This document shows, in pieces, positions 27,887 through 36,350 of a stretch of 64,000 nucleotides of DNA. Position 1 is the stretch's first letter. Every line of letters begins with the position of its first letter. A program made the position numbers and the translations under genes. The stretch comes from CAMTVQ01 sp947085255. Lineage in GTDB: Bacteria; Bacteroidota; Bacteroidia; Sphingobacteriales; Sphingobacteriaceae. The stretch is taken from positions 24,657-88,656 of the forward strand of contig CAMTVQ010000008.1 of NCBI GenBank assembly GCA_947085255.1, in the 5' to 3' direction. The notes under the pieces are model-generated. The model ran no database searches. It worked only from the letters and a program-made list of their open reading frames with translations, and was not told the origin of the DNA.

Positions 27887-27919
27887 GCGTGAAATTAGAA
27901 TGCAATAACAATAAGTTCA

Positions 27920-28924
27920 CTAGGTGTATATGGCGTTTGCCTCGCGGATACGCTTAGTAATTTTATCCTTTAATGATTGTGGCGACAATACCTTTATCCG
28001 CTCTCCGAAGGATAATATCAGCTTTTCGAGTTCGTAATTGGGAATTACAGAAATACTGGTTTCGAAACCTAATTCAGTTTTTTTGATTTCTTTTTGTGTT
28101 TGGTGTAGCGGTTTGGTTCTTATATAAGCAGCTTGTTCTTCGTCCATTATTAATAGACGTACATCATCGGGCTTACCTTCATTTTTAGATACTCCAATGA
28201 AATCTGAAAAATAGTCCTCCCAATCAATTTCTTTGTATATGTATGCCGTTTGTAATTCAACAAGGGGAGCTTTTATTCTATCTAAGGCAACAGTCCAGTT
28301 TTGCAGCTTTAGTGCAGGGTTATAACCCAATGCATACCATCTGCTATTAAATTGCTTTAAGTAATAAGGGTGAAACTCTATTTGGTAGGGCTGTTCGCTT
28401 TTAAAATCTTGGTAACTAATTTGTAATACCCGCTTGTTGAGTATAGCATTAAAAATAGGGGTAATAAATGAGCGACCTTCATAATCTTCATCATTTTCAA
28501 AAGAAATAGTTTCTCTTTTTTCGGTTATCAAGCCTAACTTTTTCTCCAAAGCTGGAATCATTTCATTGACCCAATCAAATTGCGGCATTCCTTTTATGCG
28601 AGAAAGCACCTGAACTGCCGACTTTAACTGTTGCGCTTCCAGCTCGTTTATTGGTTGATTATTAATGGAGTAATTAGGGTTTGTATATCTAAAATATGCG
28701 CGTCTACCCTCCCTAAAGGGTTCAATAGGTGCTTGCCATCCCGAAAATTGCATATAATTAATATCGGCATAAAACTGGGTTTTGCCTATGCCTATTAAAC
28801 CTTCATCTGATAATGCACGGTTTACTTCTGCCATTAAATCCTCTCTAGCCCATTTTCTACCCCTATTGCTTAAACATTTATCATAAGCCATATAGCGTGT
28901 AAGTGCTTTTTTATTGATTGACAT
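27920..28924 (-). CDS. WYL-domain transcriptional regulator
   Basis: A 334-residue cytoplasmic regulator. The first 80 residues form a winged helix region (LMAEVNRALSDEGLIGIGKTQFYADINYM). A WYL domain follows from about residue 150 to 240, with HPYYLKQFNSRWYALGYNPA in place of the canonical W-Y-L line, and a WCX-type C-terminal extension ends the protein. WYL regulators such as BrxR and CapW repress phage defence genes. It is divergent from the methyltransferase-like gene, and a 17-base palindrome (28928-28944) abuts its start, suggesting autoregulation. Island-wide control is an inference. Confidence 0.87.
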   Translation of the reverse strand: MSINKKALTRYMAYDKCLSNRGRKWAREDLMAEVNRALSDEGLIGIGKTQFYADINYMQFSGWQAPIEPFREGRRAYFRYTNPNYSINNQPINELEAQQLKSAVQVLSRIKGMPQFDWVNEMIPALEKKLGLITEKRETISFENDEDYEGRSFITPIFNAILNKRVLQISYQDFKSEQPYQIEFHPYYLKQFNSRWYALGYNPALKLQNWTVALDRIKAPLVELQTAYIYKEIDWEDYFSDFIGVSKNEGKPDDVRLLIMDEEQAAYIRTKPLHQTQKEIKKTELGFETSISVIPNYELEKLILSFGERIKVLSPQSLKDKITKRIREANAIYT

Positions 28925-28927
28925 ATA

Positions 28928-28944
28928 GTTCAGATTGACTGAAC
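28928..28944. promoter_or_regulatory. Palindrome next to the WYL gene start, candidate operator
   Basis: Half-sites gttcag and ctgaac are a perfect inverted repeat separated by 5 bases. The right half and its flank (cagat..actgaaca) recur at about 29011-29025, so there may be two operator copies in the divergent intergenic region. It lies only 4 bases from the WYL start codon. Confidence 0.5.
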
Positions 28945-28961
28945 AAGTGTACTATTTCTTT
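28934..28961 (+). promoter_or_regulatory. Candidate promoter for the methyltransferase-like gene
   Basis: TTG at about 28936, then 17 bases, then tttctttg near 28954-28961. This resembles the acpP promoter boxes and overlaps the palindrome, so a repressor bound there would block it. The match is partial. Confidence 0.35.
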
Positions 28962-29069
28962 GCATGGTATCAAAAAAATAACAAACCAAAACCAAGTAAA
29001 TAATACGACCAGATACACTGAACACATACCTTGAATCTTTGTATCATCAAAACAACTAAAAAACAAAAA

Positions 29070-29870
29070 ATGGAAACTATGAACAACACTTACGCAAACA
29101 ATGTAAAATCTGCAATTGCAGTAAACCCAACTTTCAAAGCTATTTGCGATTTTAATATTCAAGCATTTCCTGCTGATGGATATTCAAGATATTATAACCA
29201 ACTGAGCAATGGCAAAGCAATTTTAGAAACTCCAGAACAGTTGAATGCTTATTTGGCTGCATACGCTGATATGCACCAATACAAACTAAATCTTGCTTTT
29301 GCTTCATTATTTGGCAAAGAGAATTTTAACAACAAATCGGCTGAAATTATAGACTGGGGTTGCGGACAGGCTTTTGCATCTTGTGTGCTAATAGATTTTA
29401 TCAAGAATAATAACATCAATCTTGATTTGTCAAAATTCACTTTAATTGAGCCATCTTCGCTGGCATTACAAAGAGGATTAGAACATATTGATGCCATTTA
29501 CCAAAGAAAACCAAAACCACAAACCTTTTCGGTAAACGAAATGGCAGATAGTCCACTTGACATAAAAAAGGTGCATACAAAGGATAAAATAAAAATCCAT
29601 CTTTTTTCTAATCTGCTTGATATGGAAAGTTTAGATTTGGAAAACGTTTTTAAAAACGTAAGCAGCAATTTTGAGGGATTGAATTATTTTGTGTGTGTAA
29701 GCCCTGTAAATGGTATGAAGCTAAATAGATTTTTTACCCTATTTGATAAAGCAACTTTAGTATCAACAACAAAGAGCCGTATTGCTGCCGAAATTTTTAG
29801 ACCAAGTGCTATGAAAAAGATTCAGCGATTAATATCGCGAGTAGAATATATATTCAAAACAGAACTATAA
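29070..29870 (+). CDS. SAM-dependent methyltransferase-like protein
   Basis: About 266 residues from the ATG at 29070; an in-frame TTG at 29031 is less likely. A Rossmann methyltransferase motif I is visible as IIDWGCGQAFASCVL near residue 90, followed by a second-strand acidic residue in FTLIEPSSLALQRG. No recognisable catalytic NPPY-type motif of DNA amino-methyltransferases was found, so the substrate is open (RNA, protein or small molecule). The gene is divergent from the WYL regulator and 10 bases ahead of the AlkB-like gene, suggesting an operon of the two. Confidence 0.62.
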   Translation: METMNNTYANNVKSAIAVNPTFKAICDFNIQAFPADGYSRYYNQLSNGKAILETPEQLNAYLAAYADMHQYKLNLAFASLFGKENFNNKSAEIIDWGCGQAFASCVLIDFIKNNNINLDLSKFTLIEPSSLALQRGLEHIDAIYQRKPKPQTFSVNEMADSPLDIKKVHTKDKIKIHLFSNLLDMESLDLENVFKNVSSNFEGLNYFVCVSPVNGMKLNRFFTLFDKATLVSTTKSRIAAEIFRPSAMKKIQRLISRVEYIFKTEL

Positions 29871-29880
29871 ACCATTATAG

Positions 29881-30522
29881 ATGAAAGATATGAACACAGC
29901 CAATCAAGCTGATTTGTTTGGAAATGCTCCAGCAGTAGCGCACAACCCCATCATTAAATTACCAGATGCCGAATTGGTGTATCACCCTATGTTTTATACT
30001 AAAACAGAAAGCGACAAACTATTGGCAACACTATTAGCAACTATCGCTTGGAAACAGGATAAAATTAGAATGTATGGCAAAGAGCTACCCTTGCCCCGCC
30101 TTTCGGCTTGGTACGGAGATAGTGCAAAACACTATACCTACTCGGGCATTACGCTCAACCCATTGCCCTGGACGAAAGAGTTGTTGCAGATAAAAGAAAG
30201 AATTGAGGCAGAAGCTGGGGTAACATTTACAAGTGTGCTACTCAACCGCTACCGCGATGGGCAGGATTATGTGGGCTGGCATGCCGATGATGAAAAAGAA
30301 TTGGGTAAAAACCCAGTAATTGGCTCGGTAAATTTTGGGGCAACGCGCAAGTTCCAGTTGCGGAGAATTGACGACCACAAAGAGAAATTTGAAGTAGAGT
30401 TAAAACACGGAACTTTTTTAGTAATGCAAGGCAGTACCCAGCACTACTGGCAACACCAAGTACCCAAAACTGCCTTAAAAATAGGCGAACGATTGAATTT
30501 AACTTTTAGAGTGATAAATTAA
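29881..30522 (+). CDS. AlkB-family 2-oxoglutarate/Fe(II) dioxygenase
   Basis: A 213-residue alpha-ketoglutarate-dependent dioxygenase of the AlkB superfamily. The iron site is HAD (in VGWHADDEKELG) plus a later His in QGSTQHYWQHQVPK, and the 2-oxoglutarate-binding Arg residues are in GERLNLTFR. The NRYRDGQDYVGWH segment is typical of ALKBH2/3-like and bacterial AlkB repair enzymes that remove N-methyl damage from DNA or RNA. Residue positions of the motif are complete, so the enzyme looks functional. Placement behind a methyltransferase-like gene is unusual. Confidence 0.9.
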   Translation: MKDMNTANQADLFGNAPAVAHNPIIKLPDAELVYHPMFYTKTESDKLLATLLATIAWKQDKIRMYGKELPLPRLSAWYGDSAKHYTYSGITLNPLPWTKELLQIKERIEAEAGVTFTSVLLNRYRDGQDYVGWHADDEKELGKNPVIGSVNFGATRKFQLRRIDDHKEKFEVELKHGTFLVMQGSTQHYWQHQVPKTALKIGERLNLTFRVIN

Positions 30523-30530
30523 ATAGTGAT

Positions 30531-32228
30531 ATGAAATATATTGGCATACAAAATTTTAGAAATTTTGGCAAAATGGAGCACTTCGATTTTGCACCCCTTA
30601 CCATACTTACAGGTACAAATAATTCGGGGAAAAGCTCGCTTTCTAAGGCATTGCTATTAGTAAAAAAGAATCTAGCAGCAGGCTGGCTATGGCAAAAAAT
30701 CAATTTTAAGGATAGGGAGTTAAACTTAGGGGATTTTGCTTCTGTTTTTAATAATAAGGCAGCTTAAAATGCACATATGTGTTTTAGGTATCCTGTTTCA
30801 TTATATGGGATTAATGAAAATAATTATGTAGAGATTGCCCTATGTAAGGAATCTCAGAAGTATGAGTTAAAGACTCTTTTTTTGAACAGTAAGCCATGTA
30901 TCGTACAAAAAATTGCCTATAATGAAAAGCCGTTTGGCGATACACCATACCCTGAGTTAACTGATGAGTCATCCCATTTTATTATTAATGAAGATACTAT
31001 TTTGTCATTTCTAAGGGGGATAAAGGAAATCTATCAAAGCAAAGTTGATAGTTTAACTATAGATAAGTACAAGCAGTCTGTTGACGAGGAAAGAGAGTAT
31101 TGGGACATTGATGAGAACTCTCAGCCAGAATCATTTAAAAGTTGGAAAGAATCTCAAATAAAGGGGATCCGAGAGGTTTATTATAATATTAATGAACTGG
31201 ATATTACAGATTCCTTACTGAATTTTAAGGATGAGAGTGGCAATTATGTCGATAAAACTATAAACGATGAGATAAAAGAAAGGTTTAACCGTCAATGGAA
31301 TCAGGGATATGATACTATTGATTATAACCTAATTGACTTAAAAATAAGTTGCGGAGACGATAATCAATACGCCCAAAATAGGGGTATAGATACCTGTAAA
31401 ATAAAAATTAAGCACAATAACCAAACATACACATTAGATAATGCTGCGTATTCTTATATATGGTTTAATGTTGTCCAGAAGAAGTTGAAAAGCGCAGAGG
31501 ATGAAAGTAAAAAAGATTTTCAAGGCATTGAATACTTGCCTTGTAATATGCTTAATCAAAGGAGAGGGATAATTGCAGAAAATATAGATGAAAGGCTAAA
31601 TTATCTTTTGAGTAAACTTTCGAAATTAAATTCTAATTATGTAGCTGATTCGTTTGTGCTGAAGTACTTGAAAGTTTTTGAAATTGGAACTAATTTGGAG
31701 GTGAAAAAATATGACGATACTATATATAAAATCTATGTACATAATGGCGATAGCGAAATTTTATTGGCAGATTTAGGTCTTGGCTATACTCATTTAGCAA
31801 CAATACTTTTAAAGATTAATATTATCGCGAAATCAAATAATGAAGAGGGCAAGTATAAGCCGCAAACCCTCATCATCGAAGAACCCGAATCGCATTTGCA
31901 TCCTGCACTACAATCAAAATTGGCAGATATGTTTGCAGAGGCGTACGAAAAGTTTAATATACAGTTTGTGATAGAAACCCACAGCGAGTATTTGATTAGA
32001 AAACTACAATATAAGATAGCGGAGGGTAGTTTTAGACCAGAAGATGCGGTGGTATATTATTTAAACAACGTGTCAGAAAATGCAAAAGCTCCAGTAAAAA
32101 AAATAACCTTTGAGCAAGATGGTAGCCTATCCTCCAATTTTGGTTCGGGCTTTTTTGATGAGGCAGATAATATTGCTATTGATATTTTCAACCTTAAGAA
32201 CAGACAAAAGAAGGATAATCATGTATAA
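30531..32228 (+). pseudogene. OLD/RecF-like AAA ATPase gene with one in-frame stop codon
   Basis: The reading frame is the same before and after a TAA at 30765-30767 (codon 79), so a single nonsense change interrupts a 565-codon gene. The first part holds the Walker A site GTNNSGKSSLSKALL. The second part ends with an ABC-type ATPase signature region (LLADLGLGYTHLATILL), Walker B (TLIIEEPESHLHP, about residue 450) and the D-loop/H region (FVIETHSEYLIRKLQ). The family belongs to large structural-maintenance-like defence ATPases. It overlaps the next gene by 8 bases. A sequencing error, true pseudogenisation or translation as two pieces from the ATG at 30777 are all possible. Confidence 0.8.
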
Positions 32229-33207
32229 GCCAGTGCTTTATTTGTCAAAATCTTTTTTAGATAGTTTTATAGGGCAAATGGGCTATACCCTGCACGAGTT
32301 ACTAACCGATAATAAGTACGAACTGTATGCAAATTTGTATAAATTGTTGTACGGGGGTAGTAGGGTCACACTAGCTATAAAACACGAAGATTTTGTAGCT
32401 GAAAGTAAAAGCAATCCCTACTTAAATAAGTTATTGAAAGACGGTTGTTTGGCACATTCTGATGATTTTGATGAACAACTTGCAGATCCATCAAAAATAG
32501 ATAGCTTTTCGGGTAGTGTGCTGCTTTTAGATAAAGATGCAGGGTATTGCAATAATATTGAGAAAAACTATGGAATTATTTGCAAAAATTGGGATAGTGT
32601 TGCCGAATTACAATCCTACTTTGAATGGCAAGTAGTTCCTTTTAAGAAAAGCAAACCGGATAGTGTCTTTGATTGGAATTCGCTTCAAACTTATTACCAA
32701 CATCCACACGATAGTTTAGTGATTATCGATCCTTATATTTTGGCAAAACCATCAGGTATTTACAATTTAAAACAGTTGCTGAAACTCATTTTGCCTAAGG
32801 AGTTTGAAAGAACGTACTGCCTCACCATTTTTTTTTCTATCGAAAAACAGGATATGGAGTTTTACGAAAAACGATTTAACATGCTTCGGCAGTTTTTGGA
32901 TGAAGATTTTAGTTACAAAATAAGTTTATCGGTAATAAAAGGTGATGCTACTATTATACATGACCGTCATTTGAAAACTAATTATTTATGGATTAATTCG
33001 GGCTATGGTTTTGAAGTAACCGATGAAAATAATAAAGCATCAAGAAATACACAATGGATATCTACTTATTCATTGGCTACTAAAAAAAATTGTCAATATC
33101 AAGATGTTGATATTTTGCAAGAAGTGAAGCAATTGTTTGCCCGCGTAAGCAATAATGGAGTATTAAAAGAATATTTTGGAGAAAAAACAAACAGATTACT
33201 AGAATAA
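32221..33207 (+). CDS. Partner protein of the OLD/RecF-like ATPase, function unknown
   Basis: A 328-residue protein starting at the ATG at 32221, which overlaps the ATPase stop by 8 bases, so the two are translationally coupled. The sequence is not recognised overall. Near residue 247 it has IIHDRHLKTNYLWI, resembling the HDR element of phospholipase D-like (MIT_C type) domains, which suggests a nucleic-acid or phosphodiester link but does not prove one. Coupled ATPase plus small effector pairs are typical of abortive-infection systems. No membrane segment or signal peptide is seen. Confidence 0.6.
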   Translation: MYKPVLYLSKSFLDSFIGQMGYTLHELLTDNKYELYANLYKLLYGGSRVTLAIKHEDFVAESKSNPYLNKLLKDGCLAHSDDFDEQLADPSKIDSFSGSVLLLDKDAGYCNNIEKNYGIICKNWDSVAELQSYFEWQVVPFKKSKPDSVFDWNSLQTYYQHPHDSLVIIDPYILAKPSGIYNLKQLLKLILPKEFERTYCLTIFFSIEKQDMEFYEKRFNMLRQFLDEDFSYKISLSVIKGDATIIHDRHLKTNYLWINSGYGFEVTDENNKASRNTQWISTYSLATKKNCQYQDVDILQEVKQLFARVSNNGVLKEYFGEKTNRLLE

Positions 33208-33224
33208 CCACTAAACTATTTTTT

Positions 33225-33587
33225 ATGAAAACATACAAATTAAATGACAAACTGAACTTTGGGGAATATAAAGGGTCTACTTTACTAGAAATAGCTAAAG
33301 TATCATCTGAATATATCAGTAAGTGCATCGTGTTTCTTAGTGATTTTTACATTACAGATGAGGTGTTAGACCTATTGTATGAAGCAGTTCCAAACTTTGA
33401 ATTATCTGAGGAAGCAATAGAGATATTAAGCCAAAAAGAGATAGAATTATATGATGAGGATGAAGATATTGATGACGAGATTGATGAATATATTGAAAGA
33501 AGTCAGAATAGTCGTAATTCACGAGAAGATGATTTTATAGCCGATGCCTTTGGCGGTGAGGCAAGTGCTTATTGGAACATTGAGTAA
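33225..33587 (+). CDS. Small acidic protein with ExoX-C/DUF3820-like domain
   Basis: A 120-residue acidic protein. Residues 8-45 read like the short domain found at the C-terminus of exodeoxyribonuclease X and in DUF3820 proteins (LNFGEYKGSTLLEIAKVSSEYISKC, cf. FGKYKGKTLEEIA). The second half is very rich in Asp and Glu (YDEDEDIDDEIDEYIE), which looks like a nucleic-acid mimic or an interaction tail. It lies 17 bases after the partner gene and 90 bases before the DnaB-type gene. Family function is unknown. Confidence 0.55.
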   Translation: MKTYKLNDKLNFGEYKGSTLLEIAKVSSEYISKCIVFLSDFYITDEVLDLLYEAVPNFELSEEAIEILSQKEIELYDEDEDIDDEIDEYIERSQNSRNSREDDFIADAFGGEASAYWNIE

Positions 33588-33677
33588 ATTTTTTTGGAAG
33601 AGTTTAATCGTTCAAAACCCCATTTATTTTTCTCCACACTTCTTCTTCCCTCTCTTTTCATCACCTACCTTTAGCCC

Positions 33678-34706
33678 ATGTCGTCATCTATTACCTATCA
33701 ACTTCAAAACATTCTTTCTGGCAATGCCGTGGAGGATACTGAAATTATCGCTCGTTTAAGAATACTATTGGAGGAGCATAATCAAGAAAATAGACTACCT
33801 GTTGCTGTAAAACCTATTGCCGATTTAATTGCCCAAGGTATAGCTGATATACAAGACCGTAGTTTGCAAAATACACTCATTAAATCGGGTTTTCCCTCTT
33901 TGGATGAATTTATAGGCGGTTTTTTGCTTGGAGAACTAGTGATTTTAGGCGCACGTCCGGGTATGGGCAAAACGCAATGGCTTATTAATATTGCCCTTAA
34001 TATTGCCAAAGAACACCCTGTACTGTATTGCTCACTTGAATTGTCGTCTTTTTTGGTAAGCGCTAGGCTAATTGCAACACAAACGGGTATCAGTATCGAT
34101 AAAATTTTGCAACAAAAGCTAACAGAGCAAGAACAGCAAAAGATGGAGGCTTTAGCTAACCAATCACAAGAACTAAAATTATTTGTTGACGACAACAGCT
34201 ACGAGAATATCAATGCATTAAAAGAAGGCTGTGGCAAGGAAATAACAGATAAGGGAATCAAGGTGTTGATAGTAGATTATTTGCAACTATTGGGCAATTA
34301 CAAGCATAAATACAATAGAGATGCAGAAACTGCCTATATTATAAAAGAACTTAAAGCAATAGCCCAAACACATCGTGTTTGCGTGCTGCTAAGTAGCCAA
34401 TTGAGTAGAGCGGTAGAAACGAGGGGAGGTGATAAAAAACCACAACTCTCCGACTTGCGAGATAGCGGTAGTATAGAACAGGATTCGGATAAGGTTTTTT
34501 TCTTGTATCGTCCAGATTATTATATGATAACAGTAGATAGCGAAGGAAATAGTACCGAAGGAATGGTGGAATTAATAATTGGTAAAAACAGAAACGGTCC
34601 GTTGGGTATCATACATCAACACGTAAATGCCAATATTACTAAGTTTAGTGATTTAGCTACTGTGTCTTTTGATTTTTCACCAACACGATTAAATGAATTA
34701 CTTTAA
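33678..34706 (+). CDS. DnaB-type RecA-fold ATPase lacking the DnaB N-terminal domain
   Basis: A 342-residue protein corresponding to the C-terminal half of the replicative helicase DnaB. It has Walker A GARPGMGKT (residues 91-99), Walker B KVLIVDYLQLL (195-205), and DnaB motif H3/H4 LSSQLSR (238-244) with DLRDSGSIEQDSD (259-271). The usual N-terminal helical collar is missing and replaced by about 70 unrelated residues. It ends 20 bases before the retron RNA and is followed by the retron reverse transcriptase, so it is the prime candidate retron-associated protein. It could also be a helicase loader or a plain accessory gene. Confidence 0.8.
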   Translation: MSSSITYQLQNILSGNAVEDTEIIARLRILLEEHNQENRLPVAVKPIADLIAQGIADIQDRSLQNTLIKSGFPSLDEFIGGFLLGELVILGARPGMGKTQWLINIALNIAKEHPVLYCSLELSSFLVSARLIATQTGISIDKILQQKLTEQEQQKMEALANQSQELKLFVDDNSYENINALKEGCGKEITDKGIKVLIVDYLQLLGNYKHKYNRDAETAYIIKELKAIAQTHRVCVLLSSQLSRAVETRGGDKKPQLSDLRDSGSIEQDSDKVFFLYRPDYYMITVDSEGNSTEGMVELIIGKNRNGPLGIIHQHVNANITKFSDLATVSFDFSPTRLNELL

Positions 34707-34725
34707 ATAAGAAATGTAACAGTAT

Positions 34726-34886
34726 TGAGCCGTTGCGTTAAAATTATGAGTCGAATTAGTAAAGTACATACTGACTTGTGGTTGTGTTCCTGCAACCCTG
34801 TGCCAAAGGGAGATTTTAGTCTCGTATTCTATACTCCCTACGTTCGCATAGAATACGCTTTAATATAGATAATTGGCAACGGCTCA
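34726..34886 (+). ncRNA. Retron non-coding RNA (msr-msd) with 11-bp a1/a2 repeat
   Basis: The repeat a1 (tgagccgttgc, 34726-34736) pairs perfectly with a2 (gcaacggctca, 34876-34886). Between them are several hairpins: ggttgt/gcaacc with loop gttcct (34780-34797), gaga/tctc with loop ttttag (34810-34823) and a 10-bp perfect stem cgtattctat/atagaatacg with a 15-base loop (34823-34857). This layout, 9 bases ahead of a retron-type reverse transcriptase, is the standard msr-msd design: a1/a2 pairing, msr hairpins, then a long msd stem. The branching guanosine should lie soon after a1 but cannot be assigned with certainty. Confidence 0.8.
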
Positions 34887-34895
34887 TTTTTTACT

Positions 34896-36014
34896 ATGTA
34901 TACTATTCAAGAATTACAGACACTTGCCAAGCAATACAAATCAGTACTGCATACCGAGCGCACATGGCACAAAAAGTGTTTACAACCAACACTTAATCAA
35001 TTCACCAACCATGAGGTAGGTGCATTGTTGTTTTTAGGTGTGGAGCATCCAATTGATTTGTGTAGGCTATTAGGCAAGTCCATCAATCAGCTTGAAAAGC
35101 TACTGAGTCATCCAAAATATATTCAGTACAGCATTGCAAAAAAGAGGGGCGGCAGACGCGAAATTCTGGCACCTGCTGCTGAACTAAAAGATGTACAAAA
35201 AAGAGTGAATTATTTTTTGCAAGGATGCTATCTATCCATTAAGCCTAAAGAAGTACACGGCTTTATTATCAATCCGCCTTACCTAAATAATTGTTGCAAT
35301 ATTGTAACCAATGCCCAAGCACATATTGAAAAAGGATATGTCCTTAATATTGACCTTAAAGAGTTCTTTCCCAATATTGCTGCAAAGCAAATAAAACAGT
35401 TATTTAGCTCACCCGTATTCGGCTTTACAGAGCAAATAGCTACAGCACTAACCTTGCTCGCTACTTTTGAAGGGCGTTTACCAGTTGGTGCACCCACGTC
35501 GCCAGTAATTTCAAACTTTATTTGTTATGATTTAGATAAGCTATTGATTGCTTTTTGTGGAACTCATTCGCTTACCTATACCCGTTATGCAGATGATCTT
35601 ACATTCTCAGCTAATCAGCCTATTGTAAGCGATATGGTGTTGGATATTAGTAGTATTATTAATAAAGCAGGGTTTGATATTAACGAGAAAAAATTACGAC
35701 TACAAACTAAAAAAAGCAGACAAGTAGTTACTGGTTTGACCGTAAATAGAAAAGTAAATATTGACCGTAAATTATTAAAGAAAATACGAGCAATGCTGCA
35801 TGACTTTACTTGTAATGGAATTAGCAAGGCAACAAAAAAGCATTTTCAATTAGTCGGCAACGGTACCATAGATAATCGTATGGAAGAGCTGTTTATTCAA
35901 CGGTTAAAAGGATATATTAATTTTGTGGGACAGGTTAGAGGTAAAGATGATTTTTTGTATACAAGATACAATTATGTGTTGCATAGTGCCCTTAATCCAG
36001 TTATTCTTCAATAG
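34896..36014 (+). CDS. Retron-type reverse transcriptase
   Basis: A 372-residue reverse transcriptase. It has the retron-specific motif NAQAH (residues 139-143, NAxxH form), LPVGAPTSP (195-203), the catalytic YADD box (231-234) and the retron VTG motif (278-280, QVVTGLTVN). HGF at 121-123 is also typical. There is no maturase or endonuclease domain, which separates it from group II intron proteins. The enzyme copies the msd part of the RNA to multicopy single-stranded DNA linked to the RNA, and such complexes serve as phage defence antitoxins. It starts 9 bases after the RNA repeat a2 and ends 6 bases from the convergent toxin gene. Confidence 0.92.
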   Translation: MYTIQELQTLAKQYKSVLHTERTWHKKCLQPTLNQFTNHEVGALLFLGVEHPIDLCRLLGKSINQLEKLLSHPKYIQYSIAKKRGGRREILAPAAELKDVQKRVNYFLQGCYLSIKPKEVHGFIINPPYLNNCCNIVTNAQAHIEKGYVLNIDLKEFFPNIAAKQIKQLFSSPVFGFTEQIATALTLLATFEGRLPVGAPTSPVISNFICYDLDKLLIAFCGTHSLTYTRYADDLTFSANQPIVSDMVLDISSIINKAGFDINEKKLRLQTKKSRQVVTGLTVNRKVNIDRKLLKKIRAMLHDFTCNGISKATKKHFQLVGNGTIDNRMEELFIQRLKGYINFVGQVRGKDDFLYTRYNYVLHSALNPVILQ

Positions 36015-36019
36015 TTGAC

Positions 36020-36349
36020 TTAGCGTATCAGCACAAATAACGTATCAATTATTTCACGATAAAGAGGTTGCCGTATTGCCGATAATCGTTCTTGCTCAAT
36101 AAGACTATTGTTTAGCAAGAACAATTTATGAACTCGGGCATAGCTTTGAAAAGCTAGTGGTTTTGTAAGTTGTTCTTGTGCTAAAGATATACTTAGTCCG
36201 TCCTCTTTTTGTTGAGAGGTAATCATCATCAAAAGAAAATCTCCATCATCATCTGCCGTTGCCAAAACCAGTGCGGGGCGTTTTTTTCTTCCTCTCAAAT
36301 TGGTAAAAGGGAAATAAACTACTACTATATCACCTTTTTGTAAAGCCAT
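36020..36349 (-). CDS. PemK/MazF-type toxin
   Basis: A 109-residue toxin of the PemK/MazF family, sequence-specific mRNA interferases. The N-terminal pattern MALQKGDIVVVYFPFTNLRGRKKRPALVLA is diagnostic. The length is normal. It starts 1 base after the stop of the upstream antitoxin gene, so the two are translationally coupled. It is convergent with the retron reverse transcriptase, with only a 5-base gap between stops. Confidence 0.88.
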   Translation of the reverse strand: MALQKGDIVVVYFPFTNLRGRKKRPALVLATADDDGDFLLMMITSQQKEDGLSISLAQEQLTKPLAFQSYARVHKLFLLNNSLIEQERLSAIRQPLYREIIDTLFVLIR

Positions 36350-36350
36350 A

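Noticed and set aside
30760..30780. Frameshift in the ATPase gene
   Set aside because: The frame is identical before and after the stop, so it is a nonsense codon and not a frameshift.
34896..36014. Group II intron or diversity-generating reverse transcriptase
   Set aside because: There is no maturase or endonuclease domain, no intron domains V/VI, and no template/variable repeat pair. The NAxxH and VTG motifs and the upstream a1/a2 RNA fit a retron.
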